Positions 22,665 through 35,582 of a stretch of 64,000 nucleotides of DNA are shown piece after piece (the stretch's first letter is position 1; each line of letters starts with the position of its first letter). Both the position numbers and the translations under genes were made by a program. Below the pieces are notes generated by a model. It did no database searches, was not told the DNA's origin, and was given only the letters and a program-made list of their open reading frames with translations. Origin of the DNA: Fratercula arctica (lineage: Eukaryota; Chordata; Aves; Charadriiformes; Alcidae); assembly GCA_947846985.1 (NCBI GenBank), contig CANTUZ010000002.1, positions 157,973,389 through 158,037,388 on the forward strand, written 5' to 3'.

Positions 22665-24297
22665 GGAAACAAAAAACTTATTTACTAGGAAAAAAGAAAG
22701 AAGGAAACCAAGTTTTTTGTATAATGTTTCATGCAGCACGAGAGACAGAATAATCTCTTGGTTGAGACAAGAGATTGAGAAAAACTTGACTTGGGACATG
22801 AGAAGCTGCTATAGATTGTCTGTGCTTAGTTTCCAGCACTGTGTAAAAATACCGTGCAAAGCTGTTAAGTGAGCTAAAGCACCTATTAGAGAGGGGAGCA
22901 GCCAGAGGAAAGTACGGGTACAAAACCTCAGTTACGGCGAGTCAAACATCAAAAGGTCAGTACAGCTTCAGTTCAGCTCTTGTGACCAGCAAGACTTAAA
23001 CGTTTAAAATAGTGCCTGAAAACTACTGCAGGAAAGAGAGAGCAGTTGGTTGGCCTAGCAGATTACTGCTGGTATAACTTTACTTTAAGACTTAGTTATA
23101 TAAACAGGTTGTTTGCTTGCTTATCTACCTTGTTTTCTTTCACTCTTAGCCGAATAATAAAACCAAAAAGTTTGTTGGCCACCTGATTCACATTTTATGA
23201 AAGAGAAAATATGCTCACTTGAGCATTGGAAGCTTTGCTATAATGGTGCCAGATTTCTGTATGGTTGGCATTTAGGGAGGGGGAGGTGGTGGTGGTGTGT
23301 TGGTTGGTTGGTTGGTTGGTTGTAATGACCTCCCTAAATTTAATTTTTAGCAGTCCTGGCAGAACCTTTGCGACTGTCATACATTACAGAAGGCTACTGA
23401 GAGCCATCCTCTGCTTTTTTGGTGGCATGGACAGACCTGATGGTTTGATGCTGATGTGTTTTTTACACACAAATGCTCTGAAATTCTGAAACTGAGCAAG
23501 CAGAAGAAATGGAACCAACCACATTGTCTGTAATGCTGTATATGAATATATATTTATATACACAATCCCTGGTGCAGTATTTTCTCATTTAATCTTTCCT
23601 CAGCATTCTGTTCTTCCTTTAGGTTCTTTCTTGGCTTTAATAGCTCAGCTATTATCTTTTCAGATGTGGTCCATTAATTCTGCTGTATGAATTCATGCAC
23701 AGTCAGCTCTCCCATGCTAATGACTAGAGGGGAATAATGGCTAATGCCCACTGAGAAGGATATGTATTGTTTTAGCTGCTTCTTGATTTATTGAAATCTC
23801 TCTGTTCATTTGTGCATTTTCGATTTTTTATAGAATCTAAGAAAAGAAAGCATTTCAGAAGTCATCCAAGATAATGGTTCATTTCTGGTCACTGTGAAAA
23901 CACGGACATTCTGAGAAGGGGATGAGGAGAGATTGAGAAAGGGAAAAAAAAAAAAAAGATATTTATGTACTGCATTTATAATACCGGAACAAGGAACACG
24001 CAAAGAAATTGTCAGTAAACATATTGAAAACTAGAAAAAATGAAGTGATTTTTCTTAGACCACATATTTTAATGGCAGAACTTAGTAGGACTGGGTATTG
24101 TGGGCTGTGAAAGAACATGAATTAAGAAAAACAAACAAAAAAACCAAGGACATACCTTTATATAATGCTACCAAAGACTGGATCAGCTTCCAGTTCAAGA
24201 AATCCCTAAGCTACTGCGTACCAGAAACTGTGAGGGTCATAACTAAAGCTTTTCCATATCCTTATAATTGCTATTAAACATCAGCTAACACTCACCA
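22665..24297. other. Unique sequence with short tandem tracts
   Basis: Holds a (GGT)n then (TTGG)n run at 23284-23322 and an A-run at 23946-23957. No exon or transposon is recognised. Confidence 0.5.
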
Positions 24298-24360
24298 TCA
24301 GACTAGGTGGATCCTTGGTCCCATCCAGTCGTACTCTTCTGATGCTGCTTACATTCTGAT
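24298..24360 (+). mobile_element. Possible old CR1-type 3' end
   Basis: CAGACTAGGTGGATCCTTGGTCCCATCCAGT followed by a TTCTGATG stretch resembles the 3' end of old reptile and bird CR1 groups, in which a GGTCTGACCCAGTA block precedes a TTCTTATG tail. It is short and diverged. Confidence 0.4.
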
Positions 24361-26194
24361 AACAATCTGCAGAGCACTGACCATGAAATAAAATTGGTCA
24401 ATGGGCAAACAAGAACAAGACAAGATAAATCTAAAGATTTAGGAAATTATTCAATTAAGAAATTAATTTCATAAGAAACTTTAAAAGAACTGAAAAATTA
24501 TTTAAGATTATTGTCACATTTCATTGTTATTAGGGGTGGGTTGTCTGTGGTTCTGGTTAAAATTCTTTTCCTTCAGCAATATGGAAACACTGTTTTTTCA
24601 TTTTCAACCTTCTAATCCTGGATAGTGTTACTATCCATTTTTAAAAGATTTCAGGTTCTACACCTGGGCTGTGCTGCAGGCCATCTGGGAAGGAAAAATA
24701 TTCTGTCTTGTATATAGCTTGCAAAGGATTTTAAAATCCTTGAGGTAAATTAATGAATGCAGAGGATGTCATCATATTTCGATGCTTTACCTTTTTGAAA
24801 TTCTGCCCTTGACTATCATATTTATAAATAAATGTCACAAATGACCATTTCAGAACAGAAGGGAAGAGCTGAGAATTAATAAGAGCTTCCCAAAAAGTCA
24901 GACAACACATAAACTACAGACAAACTAGAGAGTGGTTTTTTTTTTTTTCACTACAACAAAAAACTGTTGAGTTCCCAATGCTGGAAAAGCTTTGTTTTGT
25001 GGAAGCCATGAAATTACTAGACCACTGGGGGAGGCTGCTGACAAAAAAGGTCTAGCTGCCTTTGTGAGTGACATATCAGGTTATTTTCCTTTTGAAAAAT
25101 GCAGATTCAGATCTTATGTTTTTTCTTTTATAGTTTCGGCCATCATAGTCATTTTTAGTTCAAACAGGCAACATAACCATGCAACACCTCAGTGTAACTT
25201 TTAAGAAGCATATCTACAGAGGATTTTAGTGACAACTTCACTGACTTCAAAACTCTTCTCAGCATACAATTTTTTCAGGTTGTCATGAATTTAAGAGGAT
25301 TCTCTGTTCATCATTTCCACGTCCTTGGACCTCTGCTTTATAAGCAGCTGTCAAAAGACATGTTAGGAAATAAGCTTTCTGTATGATAGTTTTTTGGTGG
25401 GCAAGAGTTCAGCCAAAATAGTCCATTGAAGGTAAAAATATGTTTGGCTAAAATCTGTCCTCAGGAATGTTGGATATAAGCAAAATAAGCTACAGACTGG
25501 GTTGGGTTGTTTTTTTTTTTTTTGTGTTTGTGTTGGGGTTTTTTTGCTACTAATTCAACCTACAAATCAGTCTAATCTTTAAGCTGATTAAACAAGAAAT
25601 TGTTAAGAAAATTTGAAAAAAGAGTCCAGCAAGATCTTTTCCTTAGGGGATATTGCTTATAGCAAGGAAGCAAAGGAATCCTATTTACAGTTCATACCAG
25701 CTAAACATAAGATAAATCCTGCCCTTCCCAAAGTTAATATCTTTTCCTTCTTTCACCAAGGCAGCCGACTTAATTTCCTTCACATGAGTCACCAAAGGAA
25801 AACCAAAGTAGAACTGGAGTTAACTTCTTGTTGACTAAGGGCTAGAAACTGCTGTTGAAACTTGTTCGGTATTTCCCCTGCCACAGTAGCTGAAGTTGTG
25901 ATAGAACAAGGCAAAAAGAAACCCCGAAACCCAACCCATCAACCAACAAAAAAAATTAAATAATGGAATGCGGGAAACTTTTTTTTTCAACAAAAAGGGT
26001 CTTTTCAAAGTAGCCCAAATGACTTGAGAATTAACAAATGTTCTGTCAGACAAAACTTTTAAAAAAGGGATGAATGTGTAAGAAGCATTCTGTTCTACCA
26101 AAGTGTTTCTATTCCTCTACAGTGTCCCTGTTTCTCCATCAAGGTTTACAAGGGCCATTTCATGAAGGCATGTTGGAAAAGCATCTTCTGTGTC
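24361..26194. other. Unique AT-rich sequence, no gene seen
   Basis: Low-complexity T-runs lie at 24938-24949 and 25509-25523, with a C/A-rich tract at 25918-25960. No exon is recognised. Confidence 0.5.
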
Positions 26195-26290
26195 CTGTAG
26201 TCTAGTGAGAGGGGCACTCGCTTCACAGAGCGGAGAACCCAATCTCCTCTTCCAGAGTTCAACCACTAATCTGTCACTGATCACAATCAG
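26195..26290 (+). mobile_element. Possible MIR-type SINE relic (5' half)
   Basis: CTGTAGTCTAGTGAGAGGGGCACTCG corresponds to the MIR head, and the following GAGTTCAACC and ATCTGTCACTGA segments fit the order of its core. Identity is modest. Confidence 0.4.
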
Positions 26291-28570
26291 CTCCTCTACA
26301 TCTCGCTCAGAGGTAGATCCCTACACGTAAGTATCTGAGTGTGGAGCTGAATTGCCTCCCCTCAAATTCAAGTCAGATGAATCCCAGCCTAGAAGTATCT
26401 ACTTACCTGTGCAAATGTTCCCCTTGATTGTCTAACTATATCTGATTTTCACTTCATTCAGGTAAAGCGTCAGTAATGTATGGAGTCTTAGGGTGTGACT
26501 CAGATGCTTAATGTACTTGTCTAATTTTATGCATTTAGCGCTATTTTAACTATTCTAGGATATTTTGCTTGATCTCTAATAACTAGTCCAGAGGGATGTG
26601 TATCTCCTGTAGGTCCTGCATCCTGAGCCACTACTAACATTGGGATAGAAAAGGGTGCAGAAGGTGAATTCCATCCCACAAGTATTACTGCTTTGTTCAG
26701 TGTAATATTAAAAACAGCCAAACAAATGAAAAAACACCCCTCAAACCCAAACCAAAACATCCAACCAATCAAAAACACCAAACCCAAAACCAAACAAAAC
26801 CACGTTACCTAAGAATTATCCGACTGTACTGGACCAAATACTGAAAGGACCCAAACCCTATCCTGCCTGGGCGCATCAATCAGACTGCTTTTAGCTAAAT
26901 TCACTGTTCTGAAACACTGTAATGCACTAAGAAAAGCAGTTTTTCACTTGCATCAGCCCATGCATAAATGTCTTCACTTGAAAAGTCAGTTTTTGGTCCC
27001 TGTTGAAGTGGGAGATTGTCAAAGCAGCAGGGAAGCAGAAGAGTTTTAAGCAGAGTTTTCTGATGCTGGTCAGGAGGTTGCTCAGCTCCTGCTTAAAGTT
27101 ATAGCAGACTAAGTCTTGCTGTATTTTCTCCACTTTTTATGTTCCTGGTCTGTAGACTTTTTAACACTGAGCTTTGACCAGAATCCATATCACTCCCAGG
27201 GTTGGCAGCATGAATCTGGTGTGAAATCTTTACCTCTATAATCGTCTGCAAGCCACAAGGTCATTCTTAGTGGGTCTCTTTCTCTTTAATGTCTCCATTA
27301 CATTTCAAGGAGGTGAGGGGGTTAAGTGTACCTTCATGCAATTGAGAATCAGACCTTTTCTTTTTTATATAACAAATTGTCTAAACTACAGAAATGAGAT
27401 AACAGATACTTATTTATCAAAAGGATAATTAGGTCCAGAAAGAACACATTGCACCCTCTTAATGACAAAGCAGGTAATGCTGCTTTAACCAATTTAATTT
27501 ATGAAGAAATTGGCTTTGTGAACATTTGACAAAATAATATGTCTTTGTGCAATTTCAAATTTGTTAATTGGGTCTCTTAATTGCAGGTTGAGAGGAGCAC
27601 AAACTGTCTGTATCCATGTTTAACTAGAATCAGACATAATGAGCATTCAAAAATCACTGCTTAAGGAAACTATTATGTATTTATGTGGATTTTTTCATTT
27701 GTACTTTGCTGTCATATATACTCTCTGTAGTGGACTGCTGTGGTGGTCTGCTGTGATATGACTTGACTTTCTTCTGTACTACTTTCACTGAAATACTGGA
27801 TATATTGGTATACGGTGGCAAAAACTATTTTAAATCTACTTTTATTTAAATCAAAAGAAAAAAAATCCAGTAGTGAGGGAGACAGAAAATTCTCCTATTT
27901 TGGTGTATTCAAAGATAAAACTAACTGGAAAATATTCTTTAGTAAAATTTAAATTAGGAGGCTGAATACAGGGCAAATGAATCAGGTTCTTTGACTTATA
28001 ACGGTATCCTTCTGGCCCTAAATACTAGCGATTAAAAAGTCACCAATAGTTGAAAATGCCTCCGCAGAGCTAAATGTATAGCGAGAAAGTGGATCTGCTT
28101 TTTAAAGACCTTTTCTTTAAATGTGTAGCCTGAGCTTATTAGGATGTTTAGTTTGATTTGAATCTGCACAGTTCTTTTTTAATACTTCAATAAGGACAAA
28201 GCTCACCTGAGAATATTGCTCAGATTTCAGATGTTGAGATCTTTTAAAAATTGCATGCATAAGATTTTTGGATACAGAAGATCTCAATCTTGAAACTGGA
28301 GAAGTGACTTATAATGAAGAGAAATTAAATAGCACAGCTTACTCCTTAAAGTTACATTGTGAGTCTGTGACATAGATTTTGACATGGTTATTTATACCCC
28401 AAGGAAGTTTGTTCTTTGCAAACTATTCCAATGAAGGAAAAAAAAAAAAAAAAGAAAAAAAGAAAGAAAAAAAAAAGGACCTGTGAAAAGAATAAGGCAT
28501 TTGGACACAACAGTTTTGAAGTATGTGGAAAAACTCGGAGGTGAAACCTTGAAGACAACAAGAAGCAGCC
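26291..28570. other. Unique sequence, no gene seen
   Basis: A C/A-rich tract covers 26725-26802. The part from 27390 to 27620 is repeat-free and rich in homeodomain and SOX-like motifs (GGATAATTAGG, GACAAAG, TTTGTTAATTGG), so it may be a conserved non-coding element. A-rich tract at 28437-28478. Confidence 0.4.
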
Positions 28571-28705
28571 ATGGAATCCTAGAATATCTCAGGTTGGAAG
28601 AGACCCATAAGGATCACCAAGTCCAACTCCCTACTCCTCTCAGAACTACCTAAATTTATATCATATGACTAATAGCATCATCCAGAAAGTGTTTCTTTCC
28701 CTCTC
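28571..28705 (-). mobile_element. Old CR1 LINE 3' fragment
   Basis: ATGGAATCCTAGAATATC, GGTTGGAAGAGACCCA and AAGTCCAACTCC are the antisense CR1 3' end. Similarity continues weakly through the ACTACCTAAAT and AGCATCATCCAGAAAGTGTTTC segments. The tail unit is decayed, so this is an older copy than those at 12184 and 62954. Confidence 0.8.
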
Positions 28706-31700
28706 TGATTTTGGATCATGATCCAGTATTCAGGTAAAATGAGATGCAGTAAGTGTCTGTATCCAAGCTGACAAATCCTGTGGGTTGGTTCTGGTCCCCC
28801 TGGGAAATCCAGGGGGGCTGAGTACATCTTCATTCACAATAATCAGGATTTATCTTCAAGAAGCTTATATGATTGCTGAGAAAAATGGAAATAGACAGAG
28901 AAATGTTGTGTACGTTTCTGTATATCTTTCTGCCTTCAGTAAGTCACAACTCCAGAAGACTATAGGAGGGGGGAGAGAATACAAAATAGAATGAAAGTGA
29001 TAAAACTGGTTGGGGAAAAAAAGCAGAAAAAATGAGATACATACAGAGAAAAAGAAACAACGAAGCTGATATATGAGTTAAAGGAACTGGGTTAGAGAAA
29101 GGCTAATATGTGCAAGCTAAGGAGAGAAAGCAAATGTGATTACCCAAGAGAAAAAAAAAGTGGGAAAAACATGCTGTGAGTCAGGAAGGCATAAAAAACA
29201 GTTAGATAAAGACCCACCTGCAGACACAACCACACACATATCACTGGGGGGGACATGTTACCCGCAGACAGAGATTAAAAACACCTCGAAGGTATGAGAA
29301 GAAAACTTCCCTGTTGCTCTCTCTCTTATCACGGAAAAATTGGGAAAAAAGACCTGAAGAATGCTAATAAGAAGATGGTGACTGAAAGTCAGAAATACAG
29401 CCGGGCTTAGAAAACATGTTTATATCATTTGACATTAATATCAGGAAAGTGTCTATGAAAGTGATAGAGAATACATGTACTACCCCGTAAAATGCCTGCT
29501 TCATGCTACTCACTGTCCCTGCCGGTGTATTTTTATCTAATTCCAGAGCTGGTTGTAGTGAATACAGCTTCATATTTCTAATATACATTATACTACTGGG
29601 AAATAAAGCAGCCATTGCTTAGATGCATAGCTGCAGATGGCACAAGTTTCAGTGCCATGCTTCAAATTGCTGTAAAAATCCAGGGAATTAGCTGTTGTAC
29701 AAATAAATGCTAGCACAGGAGGTCTCCTGGGGCTCTGGGGATCAGTACCAGCCTTTTAACCTCTGGGTACCATAGTTCAATACCCGTTCGAGTGAGTAAC
29801 AGCAAAGGTGTCTCCCTTCTGATAGCTCTGTGGCCTGCATGACTTAAATTAGGGGTTTCAGCCCACACGCCTGCAGACGTGTTGCCACAGTTAGGAAACA
29901 TCAACGTCACAGCTGAGCTGTCATGGGGACATGTTATCCATATGCTTTGGGAATAAAAACCTTGGAGATTTATGAAAGGGGTTGAGGCAGCGGTGGCCGA
30001 GACCTCAGGGCCAGATGCCAACACATCTGTATTTTAAATTCCAGACACTGAAAAGGCATCAACTGCTCACGGAACTGAGGTCACAAAACACATGCGAAAA
30101 AGTCGTTTGTTCCTCCCCGAGGTGAGAAATCTTCACAGAGTCCTTTATTACTATCCTAATGAAACCTGTTCCTTTGCTATTAAGTGGCAGCGAAAGTTGC
30201 ATTATAATACTAGCAGAAATTAAAGGACTTGCTGCTTTTTTTTTTTTTTTTGCCTGTGAATTTCTATGATTTGCACAGTCCGACGGTAATTTTTTTACAT
30301 CTGTTGAAATGGTTGAATGGATTGCTATTCAATGCATTGAAGACATATTATTGTTATTTATGTAGTACCATAGGCACATCACTTCTACTCTTGATATTTT
30401 TACCCCAAGGAGCTTTAATATTAAATATTTTATTATTTATTTAATATTAATATTTGGCTTTAATATTTTCCATTTTGTCATTGTTCACTTCATCCTGGAA
30501 GGCTAACCTGAAAGTTAAGGTAAGAGTATGGAGACAATCTTCTGTATCAAGCAGATTACTCAAAGAAACACAGTTTTACTACAGCTTTTAAAAAAGAGGA
30601 TGAACTTCCTCGGGGCACAGTAACAGGTTGATTTGTCAAAGTGTGGGTGGAGCAAGAAAAGATTCAAAGTCTGACACTGACACACTGAATCGTGTCCATT
30701 TGATTTGAAGCAACAATTTTGATTGTCTTCACTGTTTGATCTGAATTCTGTGGTTTTGATGGTTCCAATTAAAAAAAAAAAAAAAAAAAGACAAGGGCAG
30801 TTCTGTCCCCAAATCCTGCTTCTGTGACTGCTTGAGTGCAGAGGCAAATCTGTTATTTCTCTGTGCTTATACATATATTTACACTACCTCTCCTCTGTTA
30901 ACATTCCTCATCTGAATCATTTCGGGGATTTAGTATAATCACTGTATGTAACAAGAAGAAAAGGGATTTGATAATGTTTTATTTGCACTGCAGAGGTGGC
31001 CTTAGACAGAAAAGAAAACCCATGGCTCGGCTGTAATCTTGAATTACTGAGGAGGTAAAACTTAATTGGATAAACAGAGGTACATGTTGAAAAATCTGTC
31101 TTGTAGCCATTTAATCTGAGGACAAAGGAGAAATTCCCTTTGGAAGTAACATATCAGCAAAAATATCAGTCAGCAAAGAAAAAGGAAATTTCTTTAAGAA
31201 GTGCAGGCTTTTCTAATAATCATAGAAAGGGAGGAGTTATGTCTGAGGAAAGAAATACTAAAATACCCTGAGTGGACTACTGAGAGAGGGGGTTCCTGTG
31301 TCTTGTTGCCCTATATCCTTCTGGGAATATTTTATGCTCTTATTTCTTTTTTCATAAGAGACATGGAGCACCTTAATTTGTAATTAAATCTATTGGTAGG
31401 ATTTTTATCACACTTTAAAAATGGAATCTTTCTTTTCACTGGAAATTAAAACAAAATATGTATATTTTCCATTATTGTATATAGAAGGACCTAAAACAAT
31501 GAACATTGTAAGCGCTGAATAAAACTGAAATGATAATTAAAAAACAAAAACAGTAACAACCAAAAAACACCAGGAAAATGAGGCTAAATGCCTACTCATC
31601 ATTTTTATTAGTCATTATTGCAGCCAATAAATTTAACAAAAATCTCCAGCAGAATTTTCAGTGTTGTCTTTCATCTTTACAGACAGGCAAAAAAGGAGAC

Positions 31701-32571
31701 AAGACCCATCCTATTTTGGGGGGACTGAGAAATTTCTGAGACACATCTAAAATAATTTTCAGGATTGACAGGAGTGTTGACCTGAATTTGGCTAATATCA
31801 TGAGAAAATTTGATTCATATTGAATCTCAAAAAGAAATGTGACCTAAAAATTTTAAAAATGGAAAAAAAAAGAAATCTTGAGTGCTTTCAGAGGCTCAGG
31901 AGCTATGTTGATCAGTATGTGGCCAAGAGTTAAAAATCTTTCTAGAAGACATAAGAACACTGCACTTTAAAAGGGCCAATAATAGGCTAAATGATGTGTT
32001 AGGCAACAGATAGTTTTAAATGGATTTAGAAACGAGGTCCTCATTAGGAAAAATGTCAAATATTGCCTCTTCTGCAGGTACAGGTGCAAGCCGAGCTTGA
32101 AGGCATGATTTTATTCTGTGCTTCTGCCAGGTGCTGGTGTTGCCTGCCTGAAAAGAGAAAGTGACCCAAAACCATTGGAGTCAATGATCTCTTCCTGATT
32201 AGCTTTGGTTTGGTCCCCAAAGCTTACAATAAGACCAAGACTTTAGTCAATTGGGATAAAATGCTGTCCCTACTGAAGGAGAGTGAAAGTAACCTTAACT
32301 TCAGAAGGGCTACAACTTAATCTTTGTTCAAAAAAGAGTTTGATTTGGAGCACAAGGAGAAGGAGGGAAGATCAGAGGTTGGATCTTGTTGAAAAGGGGA
32401 CAGAAGAAGAACATTGTTTAAACTTCCTTATTACAGTTCTGTAAGGAGCCCAACTAACCAAACATAATTTTAATAGAAGGATTTTGTGTTTGAGCTTCAA
32501 ATTTTGGTTTAAACTTCCTCTCATAGCCCTGAAATGCATGATAACAGACTATATTACCCATTGTGATTCAT

Positions 32572-32572
<1 letters not shown>
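28706..32572. other. Unique AT-rich sequence, no gene seen
   Basis: T-run at 30237-30251, A-run at 30770-30788 and an ATATT-rich patch at 30415-30470. Near 32175 a TTGGAGTCAATGATCTC segment resembles old amniote repeat tails but is too short to call. No exon is recognised. Confidence 0.45.
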
Positions 32573-32618
<46 letters not shown>

Positions 32619-32634
32619 GCCTACCTATCTATCC
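32573..32634 (+). repeat. (CTAT)n microsatellite
   Basis: About eleven perfect CTAT units to 32618, then degenerate units to 32634. It explains the Ser-Ile-Tyr-Leu repeat seen in the overlapping short frames. Confidence 0.95.
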
Positions 32635-33269
32635 GCATTATATATATGCATTACTGTTTGTGTATGTGTATATATATATGTACGTACATACATTTTGTTG
32701 GTTCTTTGCTATTATATGAGTATTTCTGCTTTTTCTTTCTATGCTGAACCAATTGAGGCAAGAAGGAACAAATATAATTAAAATTACTTATTTCTCAGTA
32801 CAGGTCTTTTATGTGAGGTTTTAAACAATATTTCCTTCTCTAATGTTTACTTTCCTTGTGTTGCTGGTTGTTTTCCCTCACAAAGCACACACTTTGACTA
32901 CCTTTGCTGAGGAATGTTCTTACACTAGTCAGTGCTCTATGCGTGGGATGGCTTCTAAACTCTACCAACACAGAAGCAGTCCTGAAGGACAAAATAGTTG
33001 AAAATTCTCCATGCAAAATGCCCATTTAAAATGAAAGAAAGCAAACAAGCAAACAGACCAAACTTGTTTTGTTGGACTTTTAATCATAATTTCCATCTTT
33101 CTCTTATGATTTTATTACTTCTGTTTCTAATCATATAAAGTCAAATCTAAATAGTCTGCAAAGTTTCAAAATGGAGAAAGAAACCTGTGATTTCACCGTT
33201 TCCCACAAACCCAGATGTGAAAATTTGATGAAAACTGTATTTTCCATCTTTTTCAGTTAGACTGTATCA
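32635..33269. other. Unique AT-rich sequence, no gene seen
   Basis: TA-rich stretch at 32670-32692; nothing else is recognised. Confidence 0.5.
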
Positions 33270-33861
33270 TGTTGTATTGGGTCTGGCTGAGGTGGAGTTA
33301 ATTTTCCCCATAGCAGCCCACATAGTGCTGTGCTTTGTATTGGTAGCTAGAAAGGTGTTAACACACCAGTGTTTTGGCTGCTACTAAGCACAGCTCCACA
33401 AGGCTGTCTCTCCAGCATTCCCCCCCCCCCCACACTAGTAAGCTGGGTGTGGGCAAGATTTTGTGAGGGGACATAGCCAGGACAGCTGACCCAAACTGAC
33501 CAAAGGGTTATTCCATACCATACAATGTCTGCTCAGCAATAAAAGCTAAGAGAAAGGAGGAGGAAGGGGGGGGGTGTTTGTTATATATGACATTTGTCTT
33601 CTGGAGTAATTACTATGTGTACTGAAGCCCTGCTTCCCGGGAAGTGGCTGAACATTTCATGCTGATGGGAAATAGGTAATAAAATCTTTTGTTTTCCTTT
33701 GCTTCTGCACATGTCCTTCACTTTTGCTTTATTAATCTACTTTTATCTTGACCCATGAGTTTTTTCCATCTTATTTTCTCCCCACCCCAGTCCTGCTGAG
33801 GAGGGGAGTGATAGGGCAGCTAGGTGAGCACCTGTCATCCAGCCTAGGTCAACCCACCACA
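33270..33861 (+). mobile_element. Solitary avian ERV LTR
   Basis: Starts with TGTTGTATTGGGTCTGGCTG and ends with GGTCAACCCACCACA, a near-complete LTR of about 590 bp. Landmarks in order are GAGTTAATTTTCCCCATAGC, CCAGTGTTTTGGCTGC, GGACAGCTGACCCAAACTG, a TATA-like element, GGAAGTGGCTGAACAT, and ATCTTGACCCATGAG with GAGTGATAGG near the end. A C-run of 12 sits at 33421-33432 and a G-run near 33567-33575. No retroviral coding region flanks it, so it is a solo LTR left by recombination. A clean five-base target duplication is not visible. It is class III (ERVL-like) by resemblance only. Confidence 0.87.
33538..33545 (+). promoter_or_regulatory. LTR TATA-like element
   Basis: AATAAAAG follows the GCTCAGC motif at the place where related LTRs carry ATATAAAG. 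It would direct transcription rightwards from the LTR if still used. Confidence 0.45.
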
Positions 33862-34904
33862 CATGGTCATGAAAATTCTCCTGTAGATGCTTCAATTATT
33901 GCTTCTCAAAGTGGTAATTGAATGCAGTTAAACCATGAGTAACTGGTTAGCCACACTGCTTACTCCTTGAAGCCAAGTCTCTAGTTAGTACTTGCTGGTT
34001 TCCCATCCACTTCTTTCTAGGAGATTATGGGAAGGTGATGTAAAATTGTTATCCTATATTTTTTCCATTCCTTGTAGGGCCGTTCAGTTAGCAAAGATTT
34101 CTTCTGAACAATGAACAGCTTTTATTTCTGTGTTTGGAGATGGGGGAAAGTGGTCATGAAATTATCTAACTTTGTTTTGTTTCTAGATGGGCACAGGGAA
34201 TGAACCAAGCCAAGAAAATAACTCAAAATTCAGCTTACAGTATGAAATATTTTCTTTTTATTGTTGTTCTTAACATGAAACACTTCAATTTTTCACGCGT
34301 TTATTTCTATGCTGTAAAAATGAATTAAGATAATCTGTTCATTTCTTTCTACATCTTTCACAATTTTCTGACAAAGCAAATTTATCCATCCAGCTTTTCA
34401 CTTTTCCAACCAGTGCTGTATGCGTGGGGTACCAGGTAATTAGTGATAAGTGCAAGGCAATGATTGCTATAAAATGACAGTGCTGCCTTTTGGGGCTTTC
34501 TCATAGGTTTATCAATGCTTTCACCTTAGAATTTAGTATAAGCAAATACCTTATCCAAAGTCTCCAGTACTACATCTCACATTAAAGAAAAATCATCTCT
34601 GCTCAGCAGTTTACAAATGTTACATGGGAACTGCAAAAAATGACCTCATTCTCATTTTTGGTGGCTCTAATATGCCTTTTCCTTTAGACATCCTAAAATT
34701 TTCAAAGCCAGAAGATGCCAACAGACATTTCAGTGAGAGTTTGAGTAGCAAAAAATATCTTAGTCCCACAGCCTCTTTAATGCACTGGTGCTGCAATAAG
34801 ACATATCTTTCCTACTCAGATTTTAGAGAGATGCATTCTGTTTAAAAAAAAAAAAAAAGCTGTTTCAGGTTTAGTTCCTCTCCTGGGAGAGGCTTGTGGG
34901 GGAG
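33862..34904. other. Unique sequence, no gene seen
   Basis: No repeat family or exon is recognised. A-run at 34844-34858. Confidence 0.5.
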
Positions 34905-34945
34905 AAAAAAAAAAGGAGGGGGGGTGGGGGGGGGTGCGAGGAGAA
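34905..34945 (+). repeat. G-run tract beside purine array
   Basis: Several G-runs of three to nine follow an A-run (GGAGGGGGGG, TGGGGGGGGG). Four-run spacing is compatible with G-quadruplex formation. Confidence 0.8.
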
Positions 34946-34967
34946 AAGGGCAGACATGCATAAAAGA

Positions 34968-35020
34968 ACATGTGCACTTCTTATTCATACTGAGAAAAAG
35001 TAAAAGAAAAAAGAGAAAAA
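34968..35020 (+). repeat. Direct repeat, left copy (53 bp)
   Basis: Matches 35583-35635 at 51 of 53 positions. It begins ACATGTGCACTT, runs through ATTCATACTGAG and ends in the start of the purine array. Confidence 0.95.
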
Positions 35021-35345
35021 GAAAAAAAGAAAAAAGAGGAAAAAGAAAAAGAAGAAAAATAAAAATAAGAAAAAGAAAAAGAAAGAAAAAGAAAAAAAGA
35101 AAAAAGAGAAAAAGAAAAAAAGAAAAAAGAGGAAAAAGAAAAAGAAGAAAAATAAAAATAAGAAAAAGAAAAAGAAAAAGAAAAAGAAAAAGAAAAAGAA
35201 AAAGAAAAAGAAAGAGAAAAAGAAAGAGAAAAAGAAAAAGAAAGAGAAAAAGAAAAAGAAAGAGAAAAAGAAAAGGAAAAAGAAAAAGAACAAGAAAAAG
35301 AAAAAGAAAAAGAACAAGAAAAAGAAAAAGAAAAAAAGAAAAGAC
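34995..35345 (+). repeat. Long A/G (AAAAAG-type) purine array
   Basis: About 350 bases contain almost only A and G on the plus strand, mainly AAAAAG hexamers with AAAAG and GAGG variants. A unit of about 93 bases holding GAGGAAAAAG and AATAAAAATAAG is duplicated in tandem (about 35005-35097 and 35098-35190). No stops occur in some frames, so long Lys/Arg or Phe/Leu frames appear on both strands and are spurious. Confidence 0.95.
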
Positions 35346-35582
35346 AAAAGAGTTTGGAGAATGTTGGAACTTACATGAAAAAGCAGTGCAGAGATTTCGT
35401 GTTGCTGTGTTTCCTTCCTCTGTCTTATCCAATTCTGTTTCCATATGACCTGCAAACCCCTTTAAAAACAGTATAAATAGGAGGAAACACACTGCAGCAA
35501 GCAAAAATTAAATGGAGAGAAAGAAAAATAATAAATCACTACATTTCTGAAGTCTCTCTTTTGGAAGGAAGTTTTTTAAAGT

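Noticed and set aside
22312..22872. Long Lys/Arg-rich forward frame and Phe/Leu-rich reverse frames
   Set aside because: They are produced by the (AAAAG)n array, which has no stop codons; nothing outside the array looks coding.
33265..33870. Target-site duplication around the solitary LTR
   Set aside because: Five-base flanks (TATCA on the left, CATGG on the right) do not match, so no duplication is claimed.
34842..35504. 220-codon Phe/Leu-rich reverse frame resembling a membrane protein
   Set aside because: It is the translation of the A/G array and changes with repeat length; no real membrane protein features.
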